From Rickettsiales bacterium (GTDB lineage: Bacteria > Pseudomonadota > Alphaproteobacteria > Rickettsiales > Deianiraeaceae): DNA of 53,109 nt. The DNA lies in NCBI GenBank assembly GCA_017444095.1, contig JAFSXM010000013.1, positions 1 through 53,109 of the forward strand, given 5' to 3'. Positions 1 through 9,269 of this stretch are shown here, piece after piece. The translations under genes were made by a program, and so were the position numbers. The notes below the pieces were generated by a model. The model worked only from the letters and a program-made list of their open reading frames with translations. It was not told the DNA's origin and did not search any database. Within the stretch, counting starts at the first letter, position 1. The number at the start of each line of letters is the position of its first letter.

Positions 1-7
1 AAAAAAA

Positions 8-22
8 CAACAACAACAACAA
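8..22. repeat. (CAA)5 simple repeat
   Basis: Five tandem CAA units inside an A-rich stretch at the left edge of the window, just downstream (in the minus-strand sense) of the truncated ileS. No gene can be followed through it inside the window. It may be ordinary low-complexity AT-rich DNA. Confidence 0.6.
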
Positions 23-106
23 AATAATAAGTGCAAATATACATAGAATATGTTTTTGATTATTGAACAGAAACCCTGTTTAAGAGAGTATGAAAAGATT
101 GCAAAA

Positions 107-1045
107 CTACCTCACTAATATCTTTTTTACTTTTTCTTTTAATGATGATGCACAAATATAAATATCGCCATCTTTTTCAAAAGCTGTGTAATCTATGTTG
201 CCATTTACAGCAATCGCCAAGTTTGATGGCAAAGTCCAAGGTGTAGTCGTCCAAGCGACTAAAAAAGCTTGATTGCAATTTGGAAATGTTTTTTGGATAA
301 AATCTGGTATTTTTTTGAGTTTAAATTTAACATATACAGACTTACTTTCGTGTTTTCTGTAAGCATTATCCATTTTGGTCTCAAAATTAGATACAGGAGT
401 TTGGCATTTCCAAGAATATGGCATAACTCTGTAATCTTCATATATGAGACCTTTTTTGTATAATTCGCTAAAAGCCCACATTACACTTTCCATATATGGT
501 GTTTCCATTGTTTTATAACCACCATCAAAATCTACCCATCGTCCTTGCTTGTTAACATAATTTTTCCATTCTTTTGTATATCTTTGTACATCTTCACGGC
601 ATAATTTATTAAATTCTTCAATACCGCTAAATCCATCCACACTACTTACATGATTGTCTGGTTTTAGATGTTTGATATCTTGTTTTCCACCTGAAAAAAC
701 TCGCCGTTTACTATCTTCATCTATAATTTCTACATTGTTGGCTGTTAGTGTTTTTTCCACCCCCATCTCAGCTGGTAATCCGTGGCAATCCCAACCAAAT
801 CGTCGTTCTACCTTTTCACCCTTCATTGTGTGATATCTGGCATAAATATCTTTTATGAACCCAGTTAGTAAATGTCCGTAATGAGGTAATCCGTTTGCGA
901 AAGGTGGGCCATCAAAAAAAACATATTCTTTATTGTTATTGTTTTTTTCAACACTTTTTACAAAAGTATTATCTTTTTCAAATTGAGCCTTTAATCTCTC
1001 TTCTATTTCCGCAAATTTTGTTTTATTTTTATCTCGATGCTCCAT
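107..1045 (-). CDS. ileS: Isoleucyl-tRNA synthetase, N-terminal fragment (truncated)
   Basis: Charges tRNA-Ile with isoleucine when full length. The 312 residues match the N-terminal third of the eukaryotic-like (type 2) IleRS also found in Rickettsia. Visible parts are the nucleotide-binding HYGH form of HIGH (near residues 55-58), GWDCHGLPAE, and the start of the CP1 editing domain (AWTTTPWTLPSN). About 30 extra residues sit between roughly 100 and 137. The family is about 1,000 residues, so the rest of CP1, KMSKS and the anticodon domain are missing. The frame stops at TAG. Shifting frame at the preceding A6 run adds only about 20 codons before TAA. It is therefore a decayed or duplicated copy, a split gene, or a sequence error; a complete ileS should exist elsewhere. 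Confidence 0.85.
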   Translation of the reverse strand: MEHRDKNKTKFAEIEERLKAQFEKDNTFVKSVEKNNNNKEYVFFDGPPFANGLPHYGHLLTGFIKDIYARYHTMKGEKVERRFGWDCHGLPAEMGVEKTLTANNVEIIDEDSKRRVFSGGKQDIKHLKPDNHVSSVDGFSGIEEFNKLCREDVQRYTKEWKNYVNKQGRWVDFDGGYKTMETPYMESVMWAFSELYKKGLIYEDYRVMPYSWKCQTPVSNFETKMDNAYRKHESKSVYVKFKLKKIPDFIQKTFPNCNQAFLVAWTTTPWTLPSNLAIAVNGNIDYTAFEKDGDIYICASSLKEKVKKILVR

Positions 1046-1069
1046 ATCTACCTAACATTTACTGCATGA

Positions 1070-2404
1070 CTAAATGGTTGCTTCTATTGTATGTGATATT
1101 GTATCGTTCACCTTTTTACCTTCTTGCAACATTGCCTCCCGTTGTTTTATCAATTCTTTTCTGTAAATGACTTTGTTAATTCTCTTGAATTTGTCATTCA
1201 TCCACATAGATAATACTGCAACAAAGAACATCATAATTGCACAAATTTCAAATAAAAGTCTTGGATTATTTGGTATGAAATACAGCAATGGAATTGCTAT
1301 AAATGGTGATAAAAATTTACCGGCATAAGTTGATGTATTAAAAATACCGATAAAGAAAGGTCTTTTTTCTGGTTTAGTTATAGATATAGCCCATAATGTG
1401 CTATTTGGCATTAACATACCCATACCAATACCGCATACACACATAGAAACTAATATCATATAGTAATTTGATGACTTTGATATCATAATATATGATAATG
1501 CCATAAAAGACAATCCCATAGCACACATAACGGAAAAGTCGCGATTGGCTTTAAAACGGCGATATTTAAATGCTACAAATGTTGTTACGACAACCTCGCA
1601 AGTTAATACAACTGACACTAACTTAGCATTCATTGTAAATTCTTTGGCAACACCGAATATATTTGGTAACGAAACATGATTGATGGCAGGGTCGCTATAC
1701 AAGATATATGGTAATTGTAGTTTAATCATGTAAAACATAACCATTACGAATAAGTTAATACAACAAACAAGCAGTATGGCAATGTTATTTTGCACAATTT
1801 TTCTATCTGTTTTTATTCTTTCTTCTGTATGATTTACAACATCTGGATTAAATAAAAATTTCCAAGCTAATGGAAAATAAAAAATAGCCATTCCGTATAA
1901 ATAAAATATATTTCTCCACCCTATATCGGCTAATACTCCTGCTGTAAGACCATAAACGGTGCTACCGATAGACATAAACATTGTCTGCATACCTATTAAG
2001 CTACTTCTTTCAGGGCCATCAAAATAATCAGCTATCAAAGTAGTGACAACTGTTAATATGCCTGCAATTGTGATACCCAATATAGCTCTCATAAAAATTA
2101 TGTGATATATTGTTGGCAAGAAAGACCCTGAGACACCGGATATTGCATAAACTACAAGTGCAATAAATAATAATCTCAATTTACCAATTTTTGGAACAAT
2201 ATAGCCAAAAATAGGTGCAAAAATGGCAATAAAAACATTTGGCACAACAACCATCATTTTAACTATCAGCCCTATATCCGTTGCCCCTTCTGCTTCTAAT
2301 GCTCTTTGTATAATTGGTAATGCCGGAGATACGACACCGGTGCACATTGTAGAAAGACTGGAAAGTAATAGGAGAGTTGCCTTAATGATATTTTTATGCT
2401 TCAT
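1070..2404 (-). CDS. Major facilitator superfamily transporter (DHA1/Bcr-like)
   Basis: Inner-membrane secondary transporter of 444 residues with about 12 hydrophobic segments in two six-helix halves. An MFS motif A-like loop (GYIVPKIGKLR) follows the second helix, and a charged stretch with ADYFDGPERSS lies between helices 4 and 5. The N-terminal order (short Lys-rich start, helix ending GVVSPALPII) is typical of drug:H+ antiporters and of the many uptake or efflux MFS proteins of intracellular alphaproteobacteria. The substrate cannot be read from the sequence. It lies 24 bp downstream of the ileS start on the same strand, so the two may be cotranscribed. Start ATG gives MKHKN. Confidence 0.85.
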   Translation of the reverse strand: MKHKNIIKATLLLLSSLSTMCTGVVSPALPIIQRALEAEGATDIGLIVKMMVVVPNVFIAIFAPIFGYIVPKIGKLRLLFIALVVYAISGVSGSFLPTIYHIIFMRAILGITIAGILTVVTTLIADYFDGPERSSLIGMQTMFMSIGSTVYGLTAGVLADIGWRNIFYLYGMAIFYFPLAWKFLFNPDVVNHTEERIKTDRKIVQNNIAILLVCCINLFVMVMFYMIKLQLPYILYSDPAINHVSLPNIFGVAKEFTMNAKLVSVVLTCEVVVTTFVAFKYRRFKANRDFSVMCAMGLSFMALSYIMISKSSNYYMILVSMCVCGIGMGMLMPNSTLWAISITKPEKRPFFIGIFNTSTYAGKFLSPFIAIPLLYFIPNNPRLLFEICAIMMFFVAVLSMWMNDKFKRINKVIYRKELIKQREAMLQEGKKVNDTISHTIEATI

Positions 2405-2511
2405 AAAAATGAGTAAAAAATATGTCTAATTATGTGTGAAATGCTAATATAAATATCAAGTTTTTTGTTTTTATCTGTTTTTCATGAAGATGTATTATGT
2501 TGCATTTATAC

Positions 2512-3804
2512 TTAATTATTTCTAAGTGTCTTTGTTATATCTATTTTTGTATTTAGTTTTGTTGATAAAATTGTGCAGAATAAAGCCATTGAAAAAGCAA
2601 AAATGTTAATCCTTACAACATCATCTGTCATAAGTTTGCTTGGCAGATTTGATAATAAATAAACAGAACCATCAAGTAATTTTGTATTAAAAACATTTTC
2701 TAAAAATAATCTAATACTTTCTATATTTAATGACACTGATATACCCAATATATTGCCAATTATCATGCCAATAATAGCAATTGACATACCCACTATTATA
2801 AAAATATGATTTATTTGTTTGTTTGATATGCCGTGAGATTTTAATATGGCAATTTCTCTCTCTTTGGCTTTAACGGTCATTCTTATTATTGCAAAAATTG
2901 TAAACATTGAAATTATAATAAATAATCCTAATATTAAGTTCATCACATTTGCTTCAACTTTTAGTGCATTTAGTAAAGCTCCATTTTCTAATTGCCAATC
3001 AGATATTGTAAATAAAGAATTGTTATGAATATTTTGGATAATAGTATCTTCTATATTTCTTACTTTTTGCGGGTTTGTTGTGATGATTTCAATACCGCTT
3101 GCATTATTATTAAGATTGAAAATATGTTGAGATGTTGTAAACGGCATTAGCAACATATAATTATCATATTGTTGTGCATTTGTTTTTAATAGGCCGATAA
3201 CTTTTAACTTTACATATCTTGGTATCATTCCAAAAATAGTATTTGTCGCTATTGGGACAATAAGGTTAATTTCGTCATTTATTTTCATTCCAAGTTCTTT
3301 GGCTATATCATTGCCGATGATAACCGAAAAACCACTAAACTTATTTAAGTCGCCAATGATATATTTTGATAAATCTTTTCTGTTTTGTAATCCGGTTTTT
3401 GATATGCCTTTTACAAATACACCAGAAGAGCCATAGTCATTTATCAACATACCGGCGCCATTGATAACTGGATTTGAATACTTAATATTTGGTAGTAATG
3501 AAATTTTATGGTTTATTTCGTTATATGCTTTAAATTCACCATATCTATTAGAAAGAGTAATGTGCGAATTAAAGCCGAGTATTTTTTCAATTAGTTCATT
3601 ACGAAAACCATTCATTACGGATACAACAATTATTAGAATTGCAATACTTAAAGTAATTGCAAATATTGACATTGTAGCACCTATATGCGGAAAAAATTTT
3701 CCTTTTGGAATTAAAAATCTTTTACCAAAAAGAAAAATGATGTTAGAAAAACAAGACTTCTCAACATATTTAAAATCAAACATTTTTTGCTTTTTTGTTT
3801 TCAT
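2512..3804 (-). CDS. lolC: LolC/LolE-type lipoprotein-releasing permease
   Basis: Inner-membrane permease of the Lol ABC machine, which frees mature lipoproteins for transfer to LolA. It has 430 residues. The first transmembrane helix is at about 45-65, followed by the family signature VSVMNGFRNELIEKILGFN. A large periplasmic domain spans about 75-285, and three more helices occupy the C-terminal third (FtsX-like permease domain). Alphaproteobacteria usually have a single LolC/E protein followed by the ATPase LolD; no lolD is adjacent here. Its presence agrees with the lipoproteins encoded nearby (9.8 kb and 42.3 kb). Start ATG at 3804; MFDFK seven codons in is an alternative. Confidence 0.85.
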   Translation of the reverse strand: MKTKKQKMFDFKYVEKSCFSNIIFLFGKRFLIPKGKFFPHIGATMSIFAITLSIAILIIVVSVMNGFRNELIEKILGFNSHITLSNRYGEFKAYNEINHKISLLPNIKYSNPVINGAGMLINDYGSSGVFVKGISKTGLQNRKDLSKYIIGDLNKFSGFSVIIGNDIAKELGMKINDEINLIVPIATNTIFGMIPRYVKLKVIGLLKTNAQQYDNYMLLMPFTTSQHIFNLNNNASGIEIITTNPQKVRNIEDTIIQNIHNNSLFTISDWQLENGALLNALKVEANVMNLILGLFIIISMFTIFAIIRMTVKAKEREIAILKSHGISNKQINHIFIIVGMSIAIIGMIIGNILGISVSLNIESIRLFLENVFNTKLLDGSVYLLSNLPSKLMTDDVVRINIFAFSMALFCTILSTKLNTKIDITKTLRNN

Positions 3805-3839
3805 TCAAACATTTAACTTTTAAATATATGACACTGATG

Positions 3840-4601
3840 TTATATTGAAACTTCACCTGTAAATACAAAACTATATTTTCCGGCCAGCAACATTGGTTTC
3901 CCTTCTCCTTCCCAAGCAACTTCTGCATACGAATCTACGATGTCGCTACCTCTTGAAATAATTTTCATTGGACTTGTTGTTATACCATTTTTTATGCAAT
4001 ATGCCGCTACAGCACAGGTACCAGAACCACAGGATAATGTTTCGCCGGTTCCAATTTCAATACTTCTCATAAATACCTCTTTTTTTGTTCTAACTTGAAA
4101 ATATTGGATGTTATATTCATTATCTGGTTGCGTATCAATATTGCCAAAATTATCAACTTTAACTACTCTATGTTTATTACCAATTTCTACTATATCTTCG
4201 CTGATATTAGGAATTCCCATATTTACTTTTGCATATTCCTTACTTTTATCCGCTTTGCCAACCATAGTTCTATCTCCTATTTGTACACGAATAATTGGTT
4301 TTTCTGTTTCTCTTGCAATATATCCCACTATACAACGAACACCATTGCCACAATTTAAAGCTTCTGTTCCATCGCCATTGTAAACTTCTATTGCAACATT
4401 TACACCTTTTTCGTCGTCAGGTTTGCTTGATTTTCTTATTACAATTAACTGGTCGCAACCAATGCCATAATTTTTGTCTGTTAAAATTATTACTTCACTT
4501 CTTGTAAATTTGTCGTTTGGTTTATTACGAAAATCAAAAATGGCAAAATCATTGCCAAATGCTTGCATTTTTGTAAATTTATAAACTTTTTTTTGCTCCA
4601 T
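3840..4601 (-). CDS. dapF: Diaminopimelate epimerase
   Basis: Converts LL- to meso-diaminopimelate for peptidoglycan and lysine synthesis. The 253 residues hold both catalytic cysteines in their usual settings: NCGNGVRC (Cys near residue 83) and SCGSGTCA (near 191). FGNDFAIFD at the N terminus also matches. The length is slightly below the usual 270-280. It lies 35 bp upstream of the lolC start on the same strand, so the two could share a transcript. Together with asd, the D-amino-acid transaminase, rodA and ftsI in this window it argues for a retained cell wall. Confidence 0.95.
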   Translation of the reverse strand: MEQKKVYKFTKMQAFGNDFAIFDFRNKPNDKFTRSEVIILTDKNYGIGCDQLIVIRKSSKPDDEKGVNVAIEVYNGDGTEALNCGNGVRCIVGYIARETEKPIIRVQIGDRTMVGKADKSKEYAKVNMGIPNISEDIVEIGNKHRVVKVDNFGNIDTQPDNEYNIQYFQVRTKKEVFMRSIEIGTGETLSCGSGTCAVAAYCIKNGITTSPMKIISRGSDIVDSYAEVAWEGEGKPMLLAGKYSFVFTGEVSI

Positions 4602-4636
4602 AACAAGTCAAAAAACAACAAACAACATCTAAATAC

Positions 4637-4658
4637 AACTAACCTCTACAAGTTAGTT
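4637..4658. promoter_or_regulatory. Perfect inverted repeat between divergent dapF and acpP
   Basis: AACTAAC and GTTAGTT form perfect 7-bp arms around an 8-bp centre in the 170-bp gap between the divergent dapF and acpP starts. No T-run follows on the plus strand, so it does not look like a terminator for either gene. Its position fits an operator or a hairpin in a leader. Function is inferred only from position and symmetry, and a 7-bp match could arise by chance in DNA this AT-rich. Confidence 0.25.
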
Positions 4659-4773
4659 ATAACATATATTGGAAGAGAATTATTGAATAAATATTTGTCA
4701 AGAATTGTTTTTTTTCTTGCATTTTATTAAAACCAAGTATTTGCAATGCTTAATTATTGAGAATGTTTTTTTT

Positions 4774-5019
4774 ATGACTAATGAAGAGATTTTTGATAAA
4801 GTTAGGAAAATTATTGTAGAACAATTAGGTGTTAGCTTGGAACAAGTGAAGAATGAGGCGACTTTTAATGCTGACCTAGGGGCAGACAGCCTTGATGTGG
4901 TTGAGTTTATTATGGCATTAGAAGAGGCTTTTGATATTGAAATTCCAGATGAAGAAGCAGAGAAATTGAAAAATGTTGGCGATGTGGTATCATACATAGA
5001 CAGCCAATTAAATAAATAG
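4774..5019 (+). CDS. acpP: Acyl carrier protein
   Basis: Carries growing acyl chains on a 4'-phosphopantetheine arm during fatty acid and lipid A synthesis in the cytoplasm. It has 81 residues, the normal family length, is acidic, and shows the attachment motif GADSLD with the modified serine at about residue 37. The ATG at 4774 (MTNEEIF) is chosen over an upstream in-frame start at 4705 because the extra 23 residues are hydrophobic and unlike any ACP. There is no evident Shine-Dalgarno; the start follows a T8 run. fabF starts 32 bp downstream, the usual acpP-fabF order. Confidence 0.95.
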   Translation: MTNEEIFDKVRKIIVEQLGVSLEQVKNEATFNADLGADSLDVVEFIMALEEAFDIEIPDEEAEKLKNVGDVVSYIDSQLNK

Positions 5020-5051
5020 TTTTTTTTTATTATTTAACTATTTCTTTGCAG

Positions 5052-6362
5052 ATGACAAGAAGAGTTGTTATTACTGGTCTTGGTGCCATTACATCTGCTG
5101 GTAATTTGTTTGCATCTTGGAAGAGTGTTATAAATAAGAAGTCTTGGATTAGAAGAAATACGAAGTTTGACACGACAGACTTTAAGAGCAAAGTTGCATC
5201 ATTTGTTGATATAAATGACGATTTTATTAAATTAAATGAACAAGTTGTTCCTATTAAGGAGAGAAGACGAATGGACGATGTATCTTATATTGCAATTATA
5301 TCAGCATATAATGCTTTGATTGATGCCGGTTTGTTGCCAAATGATGCTTCTTGTGATGATGGGAAAATGTTGTTAAACCATTTTAATCAAACATTGTCCG
5401 TTAATACAGATAGGTTTGGCACTTTTATAGGATCAGGTATTGGTGGAATAAAATCATTTCAAAATGGAGCAAAAGCACTTTTTACAAAAGGAGAAAAATA
5501 TGTATCGCCATTTTTCTTTCCATCTGTATTATCTAATATGAGTGCAGGGAATGTTGCATTAAAATTTGGTTTAACTGGAACTACAATGTCTCATTCTTCT
5601 GCTTGTGCAACAAGTGCACATAGTATTGGTGAGGCTTTTAATTCCATTAAGGAAGGTAAGCTTGATTATTGTTTGGCTGGTGGTAGTGAGATGTCTATAT
5701 GCGAAATGGGTATTGCTGGCTTTGATGCAATGAATGCATTGTCTACTTCTTATAATGATACTCCGGAATTGGCAAGTAGACCGCTTGATGTGGATAGGGA
5801 TGGTTTTGTTATGGGCGAAGGGTCGGCCATTTTGGTTATGGAAGAACTTGAAATGGCCTTAAAAAGGGGAGCAAAAATATATTGCGAAGTAGCTGGATAT
5901 GGAGCAAGTTGCGATGCTTGTAATATTGTCGCTCCACATCCAGAAGGAAAGGGTGCCTCATTAGCTATGTTAATGGCATTAAAAGATGCTGAATTGAAGC
6001 CTGAAAATATTGATTATATCAATTTACACGGGACATCAACCAAACTCGGTGATGTTGCGGAAATCACTGCTGTAAAAAATACATTTAAAGAGTATGCAAG
6101 TAAAGTGGCTATATCTTCTACAAAATCCATTACAGGTCATTTACTCGGGACGGCAGGTGCAATTGAGGCAATTTTTTGCATTAAAGCACTGGAAGAGCAA
6201 ATTATTCCACCAAGTATTAACATTTTCAATTTAGACGATAGTTGTAATGATATGAATATTATTACAGAACCAAAAAAACAAGACATAAATGCGACAATGT
6301 CAAATTCATTTGGTTTTGGTGGCACAAATGGTTGCTTAATTTTTAAGAAATACGATAAGTAA
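5052..6362 (+). CDS. fabF: 3-oxoacyl-[acyl-carrier-protein] synthase II
   Basis: Condenses malonyl-ACP with acyl-ACP in fatty acid elongation. It has 436 residues against about 413 in E. coli. The Cys-His-His catalytic set is intact: Cys in SSACATSAH (near 185), His in LHGTSTKLGD (near 326) and His in TGHLLGTAGAIEA (near 363). The C-terminal NSFGFGGTN is also present. The extra length is mainly in the N-terminal half, around 75-115. The ATG at 5052 fits the family start (MTRRVVITG); a TTG two codons earlier is less likely. It follows acpP closely and probably shares its promoter. A T9 run then TATTAT just upstream could add a second one. Confidence 0.96.
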   Translation: MTRRVVITGLGAITSAGNLFASWKSVINKKSWIRRNTKFDTTDFKSKVASFVDINDDFIKLNEQVVPIKERRRMDDVSYIAIISAYNALIDAGLLPNDASCDDGKMLLNHFNQTLSVNTDRFGTFIGSGIGGIKSFQNGAKALFTKGEKYVSPFFFPSVLSNMSAGNVALKFGLTGTTMSHSSACATSAHSIGEAFNSIKEGKLDYCLAGGSEMSICEMGIAGFDAMNALSTSYNDTPELASRPLDVDRDGFVMGEGSAILVMEELEMALKRGAKIYCEVAGYGASCDACNIVAPHPEGKGASLAMLMALKDAELKPENIDYINLHGTSTKLGDVAEITAVKNTFKEYASKVAISSTKSITGHLLGTAGAIEAIFCIKALEEQIIPPSINIFNLDDSCNDMNIITEPKKQDINATMSNSFGFGGTNGCLIFKKYDK

Positions 6363-6429
6363 TATAGTGATTATCTTTAACTTGTAAATTATTTATATCT
6401 TATCATTTGTATAGTGAGAATATTAAAAA

Positions 6430-6972
6430 ATGAAAAAAGCCATTGGATATATTAGTTATACTCACGGGTTAGATGGAAAAGTTAAAGTTGTTCCAATGAT
6501 AAATCCAGAAGAGTTTAAACAGGTTGTGTTAAGTTCGCTTGATGGATTGGAAAATGCAATTTTTTACAAAGATAACGATGAGTATAAAAATATTCAACTT
6601 TCTATTTCTGCCTTTAATGGCAAAACTTTTATTTGTAAGCTTACCAATATTGATAATGTAGAACAGGCACAATATTTTTTAAAAAAAGAGATTTTTATTG
6701 ACACAAAAAGCGATAATTACATCAATCCGGAAAGTATTATTGGTTTTACTGCTTTTGATAATAATACAAAAAAGGAAATAGGTAAAGTTATTGATTATGG
6801 TGATTATGGAGGTGGCATGCTTATAGAAATACAGCTTGCTCAATTAGATAATACAAAGAAACATAATAAACAATCGACTAAAAGTGAGTTTTATCTCTGT
6901 AATAAAGATTATATTAAAAAAATAGATTTTGATAAAAGAATGGTAAGTATTAACATCTATGATTTCATGTAA
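6430..6972 (+). CDS. rimM: Ribosome maturation factor RimM
   Basis: Binds ribosomal protein S19 and helps mature the 30S head. The 180 residues show the N-terminal RimM barrel (IGYISYTHGLDGKVKV, then NGKTFICKL) and a C-terminal PRC-barrel (IIGFTAFDNNTKKEIGKVIDY). The C-terminal part keeps the weak GG...IEI pattern but has a low-complexity insert at about 140-155. In most proteobacteria rimM is followed by trmD; here trmD lies some 13.5 kb away next to secY, so the rpsP-rimM-trmD-rplS cluster has been broken. Confidence 0.85.
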   Translation: MKKAIGYISYTHGLDGKVKVVPMINPEEFKQVVLSSLDGLENAIFYKDNDEYKNIQLSISAFNGKTFICKLTNIDNVEQAQYFLKKEIFIDTKSDNYINPESIIGFTAFDNNTKKEIGKVIDYGDYGGGMLIEIQLAQLDNTKKHNKQSTKSEFYLCNKDYIKKIDFDKRMVSINIYDFM

Positions 6973-6979
6973 ACTAAAA

Positions 6980-7756
6980 CTAGCATACAAACAGATTTTT
7001 TATCTGTGTGTATAAATTGAATTCTGTTTCACTATTCTTAATTGCATCCCGATCTTCTATAAATTTGTCATACTGTTGTTGATATTGTTTTTTTATAATT
7101 TCTTGACATTGAGATAAAAAACTTTGTCTTTTTGTTTTAATGGTATTGTTTGTTTTATTGTTAATCAGTATTTTGCTTGATATATTATTTTCAGGATTTT
7201 TTGGTAGATACCCTGAACAAAATGTCTGTATCTTACCTTTCACATCACTTAATTGCTCACTAATGAATTTTTGTTTGTTGATATTATCTTGAAAGCATGA
7301 ATTGTTTATTTTATAGCCTGGCCTTAAACACTGGATAAAAAATTGAAAAAATTTTTCTTTTATTATTTGTTGGTTGTTATCATTGTTTTGTTCTGGGAAA
7401 ACTTCGTCAATATTGTCCATGATGACCTTTAAGATGTCCTCTTTATTACTGATTGTTGTGTTATTTGGTAGTTGATAAACAATTTTATTTTCAATTTTGC
7501 CAACTTTATCTTCATTATACATAAATAAAGTTATTTCATTCTTGTTATCATGTGGATAGTGATAAATATACAAACCACTTGATAAGTTAATATCGTCGCT
7601 ATTACCGACATTATTGAATATTCTGTCTTTATTTGTGTTAATTCCGTATTTATCAGTGTTATCATCGTTTCCACCAAATAACAAGATATGATTGTTAATG
7701 TTATTAATGTCGATGTGTTGTTTTTTTTTCATATTAGAGTTATTATATAATAACAT
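6980..7756 (-). CDS. Asn/Lys-rich protein of unknown function ending in Cys
   Basis: Not recognised. It has 258 residues, or 250 if it starts at the internal MKKKQHID. There is no signal peptide and no membrane segment. It is strongly polar, with an Asn/Asp-rich first 60 residues, a middle section carrying scattered Cys, a Lys/Gln-rich helical stretch (KKQYQQQYDKF) and a C terminus ending LFVC. It converges on rimM with a 7-bp gap and is divergent from the RelA/SpoT gene 61 bp away. Composition and lack of relatives fit a lineage-specific, possibly host-directed protein, but that is inference. The long frame makes it a likely real gene. Confidence 0.6.
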   Translation of the reverse strand: MLLYNNSNMKKKQHIDINNINNHILLFGGNDDNTDKYGINTNKDRIFNNVGNSDDINLSSGLYIYHYPHDNKNEITLFMYNEDKVGKIENKIVYQLPNNTTISNKEDILKVIMDNIDEVFPEQNNDNNQQIIKEKFFQFFIQCLRPGYKINNSCFQDNINKQKFISEQLSDVKGKIQTFCSGYLPKNPENNISSKILINNKTNNTIKTKRQSFLSQCQEIIKKQYQQQYDKFIEDRDAIKNSETEFNLYTQIKNLFVC

Positions 7757-7817
7757 ATTTTTTATAAAATCAAAATTGATTTATATTTTTTGTTTTTCAC
7801 AAAGTCAGTGTAATATA

Positions 7818-9254
7818 ATGAATATTTTGAATAGAAATGATTTTCTAAAAATAGTGCTTTCACATAACCCACATTTTAATTTGGAAATTATTGCCAAAGC
7901 ATACGATTTTTGTATAAAAGCTCATGGAAATCAAAAAAGAAAATCAGGAGAACCTTATATTATACATCCAATCAGTGTTGCCATTGAGGCTAATGCTTTA
8001 AATCTTGACGAAGCTTCTGTTGTGTCGGCTTTGTTGCACGATGTTATAGAAGATACTGAATATACCAAACAAGATATAGAACGGCTATTTTCAGCAGAAA
8101 TTGCCAATATAGTAGAAGGTGTGACGAAATTTGACAAGGTGCAATTTAAAGAAAAAGATATTAGACAAGTTGAGAATTTTAGAAAGTTATTTTTAGCACT
8201 ATCAAAAGATGTAAGAGTTTTAATTATTAAGCTTTGCGATAGATTGCATAATATGCGAACAATTGAATATCAAAAACCAGAGAAACAAAAGCTTATAGCA
8301 ATTGAAACACTAACGATTTATGCAAGGCTTGCGGAGCAAATAGGTTTGCAAAGAATAAAAAACGAGCTACAAGATAGGTCATTTAAAATATTAAAACCAG
8401 ATGAATATGACGACATTTATGACAAAATAGAAAAATTAACTGCTGATTTTAATAGTAATAATGTTATTGGAGATATAATTGCAGACTTAACAGAGACGAT
8501 GTCGCGATATAACATCTTTGCAAAAGTTAAAGGTAGGAAAAAAACTCCATATTCTGTTTGGCGGAAAATGAAAAAAAATAATTTATCATTTGAAGAAATA
8601 TCGGATATAATGGCATTTCGTGTTATAGTTGGAAACACAGAAGATTGTTATAGAGCATTGGGTGCGATACATAATACATATAATGCCATACCGGGTAAGT
8701 TTAAAGATTTCATTAGTTTGCCAAAAAGCAATGGTTATCGTTCTTTACATACAAAAATTATGGGTCCAAAAGGACGAATAGTTGATATACAAATTAGAAC
8801 TCAAAAAATGCACGATGAAGATGAGTTTGGATTGGCAGCACATTGGAAATATAAGCAAGGTTTATCAAAAGAAGAAAAAATGAAATATGTTAAAGCATCT
8901 TGGATAAATCGTGTATTAAATATTTTACAGACAAGCCGACAAAGCGAAATATTGAACGATGCTTCAATAGAAATGGATGATAGAAGAGTTCAGGCATTTA
9001 CAAAAAATGGCATCGTTGTTGATTTGCCGTATAAGTCAACAATATTAGATTTTGCTTTTGAAATTGATAAAAAGCTTGGTGTCTATTTTGATTATGGGAT
9101 TGTCAACGGACAAATGGTAGGTATTGATTATATGTTAAAAAATGGAGATAAGATAGAAATATTTACAACAAATAAACCTACAATAAACCAAGTATGGCTA
9201 AACTATGTTATCACTGGCAAAGCAAAGAACAGTATTATAGGGTTTTTGTCGTAA
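7818..9254 (+). CDS. spoT: RelA/SpoT-type (p)ppGpp synthetase/hydrolase lacking the C-terminal regulatory domains
   Basis: Makes and degrades the alarmone (p)ppGpp. In order: HD hydrolase domain (residues about 30-180, with LLHDVIEDT giving His74-Asp75 and Glu78-Asp79), synthetase domain (about 230-340, with PKSNGYRSLHT and QIRTQKMHDEDEFGLAAHWKYK), and a TGS domain (about 389-450). The protein ends shortly after at 478 residues. Long Rel/SpoT proteins have over 700 and continue with helical, zinc-finger and ACT domains. Both catalytic halves look intact. The ATG at 7818 is chosen because the longer upstream frame adds hydrophobic residues overlapping the divergent gene's promoter region. Loss of the C terminus would remove ribosome and amino-acid sensing. 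Confidence 0.92.
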   Translation: MNILNRNDFLKIVLSHNPHFNLEIIAKAYDFCIKAHGNQKRKSGEPYIIHPISVAIEANALNLDEASVVSALLHDVIEDTEYTKQDIERLFSAEIANIVEGVTKFDKVQFKEKDIRQVENFRKLFLALSKDVRVLIIKLCDRLHNMRTIEYQKPEKQKLIAIETLTIYARLAEQIGLQRIKNELQDRSFKILKPDEYDDIYDKIEKLTADFNSNNVIGDIIADLTETMSRYNIFAKVKGRKKTPYSVWRKMKKNNLSFEEISDIMAFRVIVGNTEDCYRALGAIHNTYNAIPGKFKDFISLPKSNGYRSLHTKIMGPKGRIVDIQIRTQKMHDEDEFGLAAHWKYKQGLSKEEKMKYVKASWINRVLNILQTSRQSEILNDASIEMDDRRVQAFTKNGIVVDLPYKSTILDFAFEIDKKLGVYFDYGIVNGQMVGIDYMLKNGDKIEIFTTNKPTINQVWLNYVITGKAKNSIIGFLS

Positions 9255-9269
9255 ACCATTAAATAGCCA

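Noticed and set aside
4705..4773. Longer acyl carrier protein with a 23-residue hydrophobic leader
   Set aside because: ACPs are about 80 residues and cytoplasmic; the start at 4774 gives the normal length.
7692..7817. Upstream extension of the RelA/SpoT frame, starting within the divergent gene's 5' region
   Set aside because: The added 42 residues are hydrophobic, Cys/Phe-rich, and unlike any Rel protein; the HD domain sits at its usual distance from the ATG at 7818.
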